A stretch of 64,000 nucleotides of DNA from Endomychus coccineus (lineage: Eukaryota > Arthropoda > Insecta > Coleoptera > Endomychidae): NCBI GenBank assembly GCA_958510875.1, contig OY294068.1, positions 198,610,315 through 198,674,314 on the forward strand. The letters run 5' to 3'. Of the stretch, positions 49,701 through 59,999 are shown piece after piece. The position numbers and the translations under genes are program-made. A model generated the notes under the pieces. It did not search any database. It saw nothing but the letters and a program-made list of their open reading frames with translations, and had not been told where the DNA came from. Each line of letters begins with the position of its first letter. The first letter of the stretch is position 1.

Positions 49701-51241
49701 TTCTGAGATAAAGTGATGCAAAATTAAATTTAAAAAATTTTCCTTGTCATAAATATCGTCAAGAAAACTGATGAGATGTGATGACACCACAAATGAATAG
49801 AATTAGCTCTTTATTTTCAGTTTTTTTTCAACACTACACAAGAGGAAAATCTATTAATGTTAAAGTACATCGTGTGAATTACATTTTTCTTGCAAGTTCC
49901 CAAATTTTTTCAATGTATGGTTTCGAATATAGACTTATAAGTTCAAAATTGCTCAGTAATATTTAACAAAGCAATTGTATTTTTACTTATTTATATTTAC
50001 ATAAAATAAACAAACAGTTTTTATTTAATTGACTGTGTTCATGAGGTAAAAAACATGAATTCATTTGTCTGCTACTTTGCGATATTCTATTTTCGTAAAT
50101 TTTTAAAAATATGATGTTAAAATTCAAAAGTTTTATAAATTTGTATCATTTCAAACATGGGGTATGTAACCTCATGTTGAATAAAGAAATAAAATGGATA
50201 TACAACAAAGTATGAATATTTCACATCATCAAATCTAATAATATAATTCACATTAACCTAGATTTGGGATAAAAATATCTGAAACAATATATATACATAC
50301 AAATAGAGTCAAAAGTTTTCAAAATATTTTGCTACTTACCAGCAAAATTAATTGGAGGTGGCATCTTGGGTCTAGGCTTATCAATTTTCGGTTTTTTTTC
50401 AACTTCCGGTTCATATTTAACCTCATCTTCTACCGTCTCTTTGTTGTCTACATCTTCTTTATGCTTTCTTTTCCTTTTGTGGGGCAAGAGGGCATCATCC
50501 CTCTCTTTATCTAAAGCTGCTTTGACTCGATCTTTTGTATTATTCAAATTGGTACTGACACTTCGTTTTTTCAGTTGAAACTTAGGCTCGTCTGGCATTT
50601 TGCTATACCTCTCCATCATTTTATTGTAGAAGGCTGAAGCCTCTTGTGAAACATACCCATAATCGTCTTCATCGGGTTGAGAGGAACCTGTCAAAGTCTC
50701 TGCCGCATTGTCAGGATCTATAGTTTCATCCAAAACTGACTGACTCGCAGATTTGGTTCTTTTTAACATTACATTTACTCGACGTGTAGCTTTTTTATCC
50801 TGAAATATTTAAATTTATTCCTGTTCTATGTAATACATTAATTTTGAAAATTGAAAAAGCTGTCATGATTGTGTTCATGACCCAAATATGATCCTTTTAA
50901 TTTGATTACCTGTGCCCTCAAAGCAAATAAATCGTCTCGCTTTTTGTGAGCATCCACCATCTTCCGCTTTTCTTCCGTATCTTTTTTTGCCAAAAACTTC
51001 TGGATATTGGCTGATAACTGTTTGTTACGCTGTTCTTTCTTCGGCGGTTCAAATTTGGTACTATAATATCGAATTGGCTAAAAATATGTTAAAATTGTAC
51101 TTGTATTGACATTTCGAGTAACATAATCGGTACAGAACAATACACCATAATTAGCAATACTTTTAGCGACAGGTTGAAGCTTACCTCTTTTTTGACGGAC
51201 TCATTTTTCTGAGCCTTGTGTAGCAAAGTACCGAAATCCAT
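46767..51241 (-). CDS. Spt2: SPT2 chromatin protein (histone H3-H4 chaperone)
   Basis: Nuclear histone chaperone acting in transcription elongation and ribosomal gene chromatin. Minus-strand exons: 51185-51241, 50910-51077, 50340-50799, 48433-49299, 46940-47152 and 46767-46852, giving 616 residues with all phases consistent. The N-terminus MDFGTLLHKAQKN and PPKKEQRNKQLSANIQKFL, the internal block INFADLLKVAEKKQFEPI, and the C-terminal SPT2 domain (about 520-616: MDDFIDDG, IREIFGYNKSRYR, IMEDLEDIKLEEQ, Lys-rich tail) match animal SPT2. The long central exon is low-complexity, basic and Pro/Arg-rich (repeated RPEFR/KPEIR-like units). The open frames on the opposite strand at 48.6-49.3 kb are shadows of it. 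It diverges from RpL39. Confidence 0.95.
47378..48108. mobile_element. Fold-back element in an Spt2 intron
   Basis: About 47378-47620 and 47885-48108 are imperfect reverse complements over ~220-240 bp. Pairing runs from acgatgatgtag at the outer edge through ttaaccct, gctcgaaaaac and ttttggaccc to the inner caacttttgt region. The ~260-bp centre is unpaired. No protein is encoded; it is a non-autonomous long-TIR or fold-back element. Confidence 0.82.
49300..50339. other. Spt2: Intron 3 of Spt2
   Basis: 1.04 kb of A/T-rich sequence between two coding exons. No element or RNA gene is recognised. Confidence 0.5.
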
Positions 51242-51738
51242 TGTGCAATAGTCGAAAAGAAGACACTAATTATGGCAGTTTAGAACTTTAGAACAGGTCA
51301 TGCATTACATTGAATACAATTATGCAAAATTAATTGAACTGACGCAACAATGGAAACCGAACCAACGTAATGAACGAAAAATTTTACACTGACAAGCAGA
51401 TGGAATTGGATTGAAATGACAGTAGACAATTTGACATTGATTTGACGTTAAATTACCTCCCACTCCTAAAACATCGAACTAATATTTTTGTGAGAGAAGT
51501 AAAGAACATAAAATTAGAAAGACCTTGGTATTTCCCATAGAGGTAAAAGGTTTTATAAACGTCAATGTTAAATATTTAATATAATTTAATTTATTATTGG
51601 GAAACTCACAATTAAGATTTAGAAAGATGTTTCAAGTTTGAAAATAAGTAAAGTTCAATGAATCATATAATACATATTTAGGTAAGTAATAATGCAGCGC
51701 ATAGAAGTTTACAATTATTACAAAACTTTAGTTCCTAT

Positions 51739-52004
51739 CAACGAGTTCTATAACTAGAGTGGACAAGTAGGATCCTACCAATGTATTACATTCATACGCG
51801 AGTAGGTATTCTGTCCTTGTTTTTCATCATGCGTCTCTGTGCTCTATTTCTTACCGCGCGGGCTCGTGTCGTGTATTATACGACGTGGCGCTAACAAACG
51901 CTTACGCGCTCTATAGTAAGAGCGCGTGGAAAGAGAAGGACAGACGCACTCGATTGTATGAATAAATACCTTACTTGTCCACTCTAGTTATAGAACTCTT
52001 TGGT
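51739..52004. mobile_element. MITE between Spt2 and RpL39
   Basis: A ~265-bp element with ~30-bp terminal inverted repeats (gagttctataactagagtgg at the left, its complement at the right). The interior is GC-richer (cgcgcgggctcgtgtcg) and lacks coding capacity. It lies in the shared upstream region of the divergent Spt2 and RpL39 genes. Confidence 0.85.
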
Positions 52005-52575
52005 TCCTATGGCGACTTTATAAGACTATCCTCTACCCCGATCACCTGTCATCCTACATCACGTCCGCGATGCCTCCATATGCAAAATATAGCCATGGAG
52101 GTAATTAAATGAGTACATAACGCTGGAAGTTCAACTTCACGGAGTACAAATATCAACTGGGTCCTGGGGACGTCAGTAGACAGAATTACATTGCAGTATA
52201 GAGAACCGACCATTCTCTACAATTATTGTTTAGGGTGCTTCCAATTCAAGAAGTCTGACTTCTTGTTCCAACTTATTATAAGTGCAATTGCTCGCTAGTT
52301 GGAATTTCTACCAATCTTTGAATTATTCAAGTCTTCAATTTAAATGATGTACCACTATAAAAAAAAAACTTTACCCTAAACTAATATGATGTGATGAACT
52401 TTCGTTTCATTTTAAAATTTTTGTTGAATTCCAATTTGAGGTTCTAAGTTCATCAAATAGTTAATTAAGAAGATAGTTGGAAGCAGGAGACAAATAAGAG
52501 AGTTCACGAACGAGAAATACATTATTTCTAAGTTATTCATGTTCTTGTGTTCTTCTATGTCAGTGAATCACAGAG

Positions 52576-52614
52576 TATATATATATATATAAATTTCGAT
52601 GGTCTCTTCCTTTC
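52576..52614 (+). promoter_or_regulatory. RpL39: RpL39 core promoter with 5'-TOP start
   Basis: An AT-repeat TATA-like stretch (52576-52591) is followed ~15-20 bases later by the pyrimidine tract ctcttcctttc (52604-52614), the usual start of 5'-TOP mRNAs of ribosomal protein genes. This is inferred from sequence only. Confidence 0.5.
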
Positions 52615-52687
52615 GCCTGTATATTCTTCTCTGCGTAAAGTTCCTTTAGGAAATACATAGTAGTGTTCGATCTTAAAAGCAGCAATA

Positions 52688-53571
52688 ATGGTACGTTTCC
52701 ATAAATATTTAGTCAATCCTATAATATTTGCACACTTTTTCTTAATACACTAGTCTGTTTTTCAACACAAATATATAATTCTGTTTTATTTTTTCTAGGC
52801 TGCTCACAAGACGTTTATTATTAAGCGTAAGCTTGCAAAGAAACTGAAGCAAAATAGACCTATCCCTCAATGGGTAAGAATGAGGACAGGAAACACTATT
52901 AGGTAAGCTTTCCGTTTGAATTCCATGAGGGAATTGTTAATTTTTTCTTGCAAATATTTTTTGAAGCAACCTAACCTATAAAAGCGTAGTTCAAGCTAGA
53001 TTTTTCCGTCTTGTCAGCTGGTTATTGTGCTCAACTGTACTTTTCATAATACCCTAACATACAAATATTAAATTTCTGTTGCTCTTGCTGGGATATCATC
53101 CAGCCAATGTTGCTTTTATTATTTAGTTGCAGTTACATTAAAATAAAATAAGAGTATACTGTGGATACACTATAGCAATGAATAAGAAATATTCACCATT
53201 ATCCAGTAAATTAAAGTACTGAGAACCTTTTGGCTACCAAGTTGCCATACTTGAGTATTTTAGCGGATAAGTGGGAATATTTCTTATTTATAAAGTACGT
53301 TATAGATAAATTAAGAGTGGTACTCTACAAGATGCTAATGGAGTACAGTCTGCATATTCGATAAGGTTTCTGGGAGAAACAATATATATGGTCATTTTAC
53401 CAGAAGAAATATTGTTATTATTGTGCTTCCTTTCCATTTGTAGTCAGTAAATGTGGGAAATATTTTGAATAAATTTGCTTGTAATTGAATGTATTTATTC
53501 TAATTCCTTTTTTTCATTCTAGGTACAATGCTAAGAGGCGTCATTGGCGTAGGACTAAGCTTAAGTTGTAA
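52688..53571 (+). CDS. RpL39: Ribosomal protein eL39
   Basis: Large-subunit ribosomal protein lining the exit tunnel. Exons: 52688-52690 (the ATG alone, directly followed by a GTACGT donor), 52799-52902 and 53523-53571, giving 51 residues, the invariant length of the family. The protein begins [20 protein letters not shown] and ends [11 protein letters not shown], matching animal eL39 almost throughout. The first intron directly after the start codon is typical of this gene. The 620-bp second intron holds a decayed copy of the dispersed repeat seen at 20.3 and 23.9 kb. Confidence 0.98.
53180..53290. mobile_element. Decayed dispersed repeat in RpL39 intron 2
   Basis: This shares gaataagaaatattcacc, ttatccagtaaa, agtactgagaacctttt and ggctaccaagttgcca with the repeats at 20320 and 23820, and has a weak inverted partner (aatatttcttattt) at its right end. 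The hammerhead-like core has decayed. Confidence 0.6.
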
Positions 53572-55880
53572 TCTGTTAATTTTTATTTATTTTGTAATGA
53601 CTTAATGAATATATTATAACTTTGGGTTATCCTAAATAAGTTTTTTTATTTATCAACATGTGGTTAGGGGTAAGAATCACCTTCCACAATTCATAAAAGT
53701 GAAAAATGTGAGTTGGACTGTACTGAAACATATAAAAAAAATTAGAAAACATTTATTAATGTATATAACAAATTAATACACTTCTAGTAACCATATAGGT
53801 TTTTATTTGCAGTTATCATGATAAATTCTAAAATAATCAAGTCATTCAACAAACCATAATTTTTAATTTTCATGATTAAATTGACAAAAAAGAATACTAT
53901 ATTAATTTATTTAATATAGATACTTACAAACTAAGTATTTAAAATAGTTGAACATATACACGTTTCAGGTAAACATACCCTCATGTGTTAAAATTAAGAT
54001 ATTTGTAAATATTCCTAGGAATTTAACATTTTTATAAAAAAATATGTCTAATATTCGCCAAAACTAGTCTAGAATTTATGTCATCATTATTTGTCCTGAC
54101 ATTAGTTTAAGATTGAGAATTATAAGTTGAGCACCAAATTATTCCACAAGCATTTGTTTTTTCTGTAAAAGGACAGCAAAAATTTGCATATAAAGAAATT
54201 TAAAAAAATGCAGAATGTAATGTTCTATTTAATTTGTGTTATGAAAGACAAGAAGCATTGACTTGTGTTATTGCTGAAATATATCAAAACTTGCTTAGAT
54301 TTTCTGAGAAATTTTTCACTAGTTACAATTTGTTGCTTGGAAACAAATATAATTTATCGATATCTGTTACTTCCAAAACTTCAAAATTGAAGACCAAAAA
54401 CTATAATTACATTTCCCTTAAGGTCGTCATACTTTACGTTGAAACCTAACAAACTCACCTTTTCAAGATCTGACTCCATTTAAAAATGAATCAAAAATAT
54501 TCGTTCCCCAGTCAATATCAAAATATTCTGTAGGATTCTCATTTAATCAAATAACGTTTACATTTCAAAACTTAAAATTAAATACAAATAAATCAGTCAA
54601 AACAATTCGAGATGCAACTTCAAAACGCAAAAAATAAATACTCAATATCAGGAACAAATTGGTATAATAAATACTAGTTTAATGAATTCATCTTAGGTTA
54701 GGTGTGTTGTTAATACTGATTTAGATCAGAACAGATTTTTTTCACATTTTGTATCAAATATTTGGAAGAATCCTTGAAAATTATGTCTAAAAATCCCAGC
54801 TAGTGCTTTAATCATAGAAATGGCGCATTTTCAAATATTGCGTCAACAAACTTTTAAGATACGACAAAAAATTACACATTTATTCCGAATATTGTTTTCT
54901 GTAAAATTAATAGAATTTTACAGAAAACAAACATATATTTTTTATGATAAAATTTAAACTATCTAATTATTAGCTGTGTCAAAGAAAGTAAAAAAAAATT
55001 TATATTTTTTAATAAGAAGAAACGGGTAAAAAGTAATTCATTAATTCAACAGACAAATTTAAAACATTGACGATTATATGAAAATAGTATTCAGAATTAT
55101 AAGACAAATTTTCTTTCATATTGTGCTTGATTTTTATAAGAAATGGGAAAATTAACAACATAAGATAATTTACAGATTTATAAAAAATCAAAATATAAAC
55201 GAAAATTGTTTATTTCTATTGAAATTGTTGATGAAATTCTCATTTTTCGAAAAAATATAGTTTTCGGTGTAAAAAAAATGTTTCAGTAAAATAAAATTTC
55301 AGTTTCGCCTGTTCTTTCCGTTTGTGAATGCAATATAAAAATTTGTGGATTTTACGCGATTTCATGCGATAGTCCAACATGATCTACTATTATTGATTGT
55401 AGAATGTCGAGATAGGGCTCTTTTTCCAAAGAAAAAGCAATTATTTGGTATCTTCCAGATACTTCGTAATGTGTGATAATCTGAATTTACAAAATAAAAT
55501 ATTTATTAAACTACATACTACCTAACGGGTACCTACCACTATTAACCCGTATCTGTATTCACATCTAACCCAGGAATTATTCATCAACTTGTTGATATCA
55601 AGTATTCACGATTCAGGAATTTAATTATCTATATTTTTCAACAGTATTGACTGTAGAAAGTCCTGATAAGCTCTTTTTTTTGTAAATTTACAGATATTTC
55701 CCAGAGGATGGTATAAAAATTTGAAAAAATATTTTTGTAAACCCGTCTATTCACAAAATAAAAGGATTCAGAATTTATTCATTAAACCGTTGATAAATAT
55801 GACACCAAATATTATTCTTAATTCATTTGTTAATTAGCAACAGAAATGAATAAATAATGTTCTAAATACCTGTTATGTTG
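53572..55880. other. AT-rich intergenic region with one perfect hairpin
   Basis: This starts with the RpL39 3' untranslated region. A perfect 15-bp stem (gttttctgtaaaatt, 54894-54908; complement 54914-54928; 5-base loop) stands out. No coding sequence or recognised element was found. Confidence 0.5.
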
Positions 55881-55974
55881 TTATAGTCGAGGAAATAAAG
55901 CATTCCACATTCCAAACTCGGCGCAGTCGGATGGATTGAAATGCGGTTTTCTGCATTCCATTCTGAAAGTGATT

Positions 55975-56924
55975 CAGGTATTTTTTTTTGTGGAAAAATT
56001 GATTGCATTTCTACACCCGAAAAATGCATTTTTCTGAGTGCACGTTTTGAGGTAAATAAAAAAACGGACTCGAATTGATTTTTCGGGAGTTTTTGGGGTC
56101 GCTGAACACGAATATGCTATCAAGAAAATTCCCTGAGGTCCCCTTGGACTTCCCCGGGGGTATCCGGGCGTCCTGACGTCCGAGATATCGATGAATTTAA
56201 TTGAAAAATTATTTATAATGTTTGTTAACTGTTCGAGAGGTGATATAAAGGTTGCTAGTGATGATTACGACGTGAAAAAACCCTTCTGCAATACCTGGTG
56301 TACCTTGAGTCCTAGTAACCACGTCATCTTTTAGGAATTTGTTAATTTTTCTTCATAAAATGTAACAAATTCTGGCTCTCGAGGGTTTTCGAAGTCGCCG
56401 ATCGCTACTATGACACTCAGTGTTCTGCAAATTACCTGGGGATGTGTATCTACGTCATCTTCTAGGCATTAACTTTCTGAGTATCATAATCGTGATCGGC
56501 GACTTCGAAAACCCCCGAGAGCCAGAATTTGTTACATTTTATGAAGAAAAATTAACAAATTCCTAAATGATGACGTGGTTACGTGGACTCAGGGTACACC
56601 AGGTATTTCAGAAGAGTTTTTTCACGTCGTAATCATCACTAGCAAACTTTATATAACCTCTTGAACAGTTAACAAACATTAAAAATATTTTTTAAATCAA
56701 TTTCATTAAAATCTAGGGAGGCAGGACCCCGAATACCCCCGGGGAGGTCCAAGGGAACCTCAGTGTGATTTCTTGAAAGCATATTCGTGTTCAGCGACCC
56801 CAAAAACTCCCGAGAAACCAATTCGAGTGCGTTTTTTTATTTACCTCAGAACGTGCACTCAGAAAAATGCATTTTTTGGGTGTAGAAATGCAATAAATTT
56901 TTTCCGCAAAAAGCAAATACCGGA
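55975..56924. mobile_element. Fold-back element nested in the left arm of the giant inverted repeat
   Basis: Arms at about 55975-56424 and 56472-56924 are reverse complements for ~450 bp, with high similarity: gcgacttcgaaaac, aaaaattaacaaattcct, gtcgtaatcatcact, cgtgttcagcgaccccaaaa. The loop is only ~50 bp. Its absence from the other arm of the larger repeat shows it was inserted later. Confidence 0.88.
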
Positions 56925-58594
56925 CAAAGGTATCACCGATTAAAATCGTCAAAATGCCCCCCTCCGCGAAATATAAAATCGGAGTTATTACCCGTTTTGA
57001 ATTGTCAAATAAACATGTTTCCTGGGGTGGTATAGTCGATACCACCCCCCCACAGACCCCCGTAGAGGAGAAAAACCTTTTTTTCTTTTTTCATCGTCAC
57101 GTATATGCAAAATTTGATCCCTCGTGCAGAAGTATGGGTATCAATGGTTACTTTCAGCACAAATTTTTTGACCCCCATCTAGGTCCATCTAAGGCTCCAA
57201 AAACGTGTTTAAACCTTTAAAATCGATCTTTATAGCACCAAACCAAGTGGTACACCAAAGTTCGATTCACCATCGTATTCCTGAGTAAAAAAACCTACAA
57301 AAAACTATACGTACATGATTTAGATAGGATGGTTCACATGCAAAAAGCGATTTTTTATGTTTTTTAAGGTTTTTTACTCTTTTTTATGTAAATAAAGGTA
57401 TATATGAATCCAAAATTATTACTTATATTAGCAAGGGATGATACACCTCTGATATTTAAGCATTTTGATATTTTGTTTGCCTTTTACTTGCAAAATTCAC
57501 TGATTTATTGAATTTCTAACCAACCAGTACGTGACATTACCGTTAAGAAACGTATTTTATTTTATAATATAAGCAGAATATTTATTGGCAATAATTGATT
57601 TCTCTCTGAATTGAAAGTTGCCATCTTGAAATTTCTATGCTTCGATAAAAAAATGTAAAATTTTTATTTTTTTACAATTTTTCTTCACCGCTTTCAAAAT
57701 AAATTATTTAAAAAAAAATCTCAACACAATTAAGAAAAAATATTCCTGTCCTTTTAAATAGAAAGAAAAAGAATTATTTCTTTTCGAATAAGTTATTTTG
57801 AGAGCGATGAAGATAATTGGAAAAAAAAAATCAAAATTTTTTTTTATCGAAACATGAGAAATCAATTATCAATTCTTGCCAATAAATATACTGCTTATAT
57901 TGAAAAAGATGATTCATTTAATGAATTGAAGGTAAAATACGTTTCTTAACGGTAATGTCACGTACTGGTTGGGTAGAAATCCAATAAAATAGTGAATTTT
58001 GCAAATAAAAAAGCAAACAAAATATCAAAATGCTTATATATCAGAGGTGTATCATCCCTGGCTAATATAAGTAATAATTTTGGATTCATATATACCTTTA
58101 TTTACATAAAAAAGAGTAAAAAACCTTAAAAAACATAAAAAATCGCGTTTTGCATGTGAACCATCCTATCTTAATCATGAATGTATAGTTTTTTGTAGGT
58201 TATTTACTCAGGAATACGATGATTAATCGAACTTTTGGTGCTAAAAAAATCGGTTTTAAAGTTTTAAACACGCTTTTGGAGCCTTAGATGTACCCAGATG
58301 GGGATCAAAAAATGTCTGCTGAAAGTGACCATTGATACCAATACTTTTGCACGAGATACAATTTTGCATATACGTGACGATGAAAAAAAAAAGGTTTTTC
58401 TCCTCCACGGGGGTCTGTGGAAGGATATCGACCATACCACCTCAGGAAACATGTCTATTTGACAGTTCAAAACAGATAATAACTCCGATTTTAGATTTCG
58501 CGGAGGGTGGCATTTTGACCATCTTAATCGGGGATACCCTTTTCTAAATCCATCCAAATGTGCCAAGTTTGGAAGGTTTTACCTATTTTAGTAC

Positions 58595-58600
58595 TTTATT
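58595..58600 (-). terminator. piwi: Likely polyadenylation signal of the PIWI-clade gene
   Basis: AATAAA on the minus strand, ~140 bases past the stop codon. It lies inside the outermost paired block of the giant inverted repeat, so the same hexamer also occurs in the left arm at about 55892. Confidence 0.5.
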
Positions 58601-58740
58601 TCCTCGACTATTATTGTCATAAAGATAATGCTCTTCATGGCAATATAACAACAATGTTGCGATCGACGAAAGAAAACCGAATATCAAATTGTACAATAAA
58701 CAAAACAAAACAAAAACATTTTTCCGACATCGGACATATC

Positions 58741-59530
58741 CTAAAGATAAAATAGCTTGTCGCTAAGTTCGATAGCCGGAGCGTTCTTGATATGCTGTCC
58801 GACCAGCGACGCCAACTTGTGAGCGTACTGACATGGCGCAGGGACCCTAATAGTCCCCGACCAATTGTAATACAAATGGCATAGCTTGAACGCCAATCTT
58901 TGCACGTGATCAGCCTTAAGGTTACACGTGTCGTGCAGCACGATGTAGTGCGTCGGGTTGACGGTGCCTTGTCGCACGTTCTGCGGCACCAGGAAAAAAT
59001 CGTACAAGTAACGTCGCGTAACGGTGTGATCTAACACGGTGCCCGGATCCGGATTGGACAGTCCCTGCGGTCCCTGCAGAAAAATCCGCGTACTGATGCG
59101 TTTTTGCACGACGACGAAACATATCGGAATGTCGAGTTTGAACTGTTGCAGCACTTGTTCGAACTGCGCGATCTCGAAACGCTTGCAATGGTCGAGTTGA
59201 CCGTCGCCGACGCCGTCGCGGAAGATGACGATTTTGGCCGGATACCAGCCGCACACGTTGCGATGATGTTCGAGCGATTTCGTGAACGCAGCCTGGTAGT
59301 AGTTGCTCAACTCGCCATCTTGGAAGATGGCGGTCGAGAACCATCGCGACAGGCTCTCGTTCAAACTGGATACAAAACCAGCCACGGAGCCGCTCTGAGA
59401 GCCCCGCGCGCTGTGGTAAACGTCGATCCCGATGACCATCCAATTCTTGAAGGGAAATCGAAGCGTCCAAAGAGTGCCGCCCAGTTTGCAGTTGATCTGC
59501 AGCGCGATTTTCTGCACGATTGCACGCACC
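58741..59530 (-). CDS. piwi: PIWI-clade Argonaute, last exon (Piwi/Aubergine type)
   Basis: The final 262 codons of a piRNA-pathway Argonaute, covering most of the catalytic PIWI domain. An acceptor (tttttcttttcgatag) precedes VRAIVQKIALQINCKLGG. Slicer residues are visible: Asp in MVIGIDVYH, the glutamate-finger Glu in FQDGELSNYYQ, Asp in VIFRDGVGDGQ and His in PAPCQYAHKLA. The end HLYYNWSGTIRVPAPCQYAH ... LSDKLFYL is typical of Piwi/Aub rather than Ago1/2 or Ago3. Codon use is distinctly GC-rich against its AT-rich surroundings. Upstream exons are not visible up to 64000, so they lie beyond the window, or this is a detached exon. The intact frame argues for function. Piwi versus Aubergine cannot be settled from this part. 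Confidence 0.92.
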
Positions 59531-59616
59531 TATCGAAAAGAAAAAAAAATTATCGATCTGTATGGAAACTAAGACACCTTTATCCATCAAATTATATATC
59601 TTAAAGCAAATTGTAT

Positions 59617-59776
59617 CCCACCAAAAACATTCTGTAAAAAACTAGCCAAGTCTCGATGGAGCTGCTTGTTTATCTCTAAAAAGTAATGAAATCTAGACAA
59701 AGTCTTGCCAAGTCTAAGGTTCCTTACTGCGATTTCTTTATTATTATAGTTAATGTTGTGTGACTTGGCCGTTGAA
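59617..59776 (-). repeat. 160-bp repeat, copy 1 (inverted partner at 61898-62060)
   Basis: Nearly identical to the reverse complement of 61898-62060, with about three substitutions seen in 160 bp. Read on the minus strand it is open: HNINYNNKEIAVRNLRLGKT and then SRFHYFLEINKQLHRDLASF. Sharp ends at gttgaa. Identity unknown. Confidence 0.8.
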
Positions 59777-59999
59777 CATTCTTTATACGTTAGTGGGTAC
59801 AAGTCAATTTTGTTTACACGTAATGTTATCTGTTTGTTAAGCGAGATAATAGCCCATACTGGTATTGGTAATTGGACGCTAGTGTCTCATTTTAGGCTGT
59901 TGTTGATTGTGCAACACATGCATTCAGCATTGACAATGCTGACTTCTGCTCTCTTCTTTTTGGAGCGTCAAATAGACCACCGATCTAACATAAAATAGA

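Larger units (their letters stand above)
55885..58613. repeat. Giant inverted repeat (fold-back locus) 3' of the PIWI-clade gene
   Basis: The right arm (about 57788-58613) is the reverse complement of the left arm, which is split into 55885-55948 and 56929-57710. Matching blocks include tagtcgaggaaataaag at the outer ends, cctccgcgaaat, tccgattttaga-type blocks, catatacgtgacgatgaaaa and ctgatatttaag-type inner blocks. Arms total ~800 bp; the loop is ~80 bp. The left arm is interrupted by a second inverted repeat. There is no coherent coding. A transcript through it would fold into a long double-stranded hairpin. Confidence 0.88.

Noticed and set aside
58922..59604. Open frames of 222 (minus) and 166 (plus) codons
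   Set aside because: Alternative frames of the GC-rich PIWI exon, without recognisable motifs. The 262-codon frame carries all catalytic residues.
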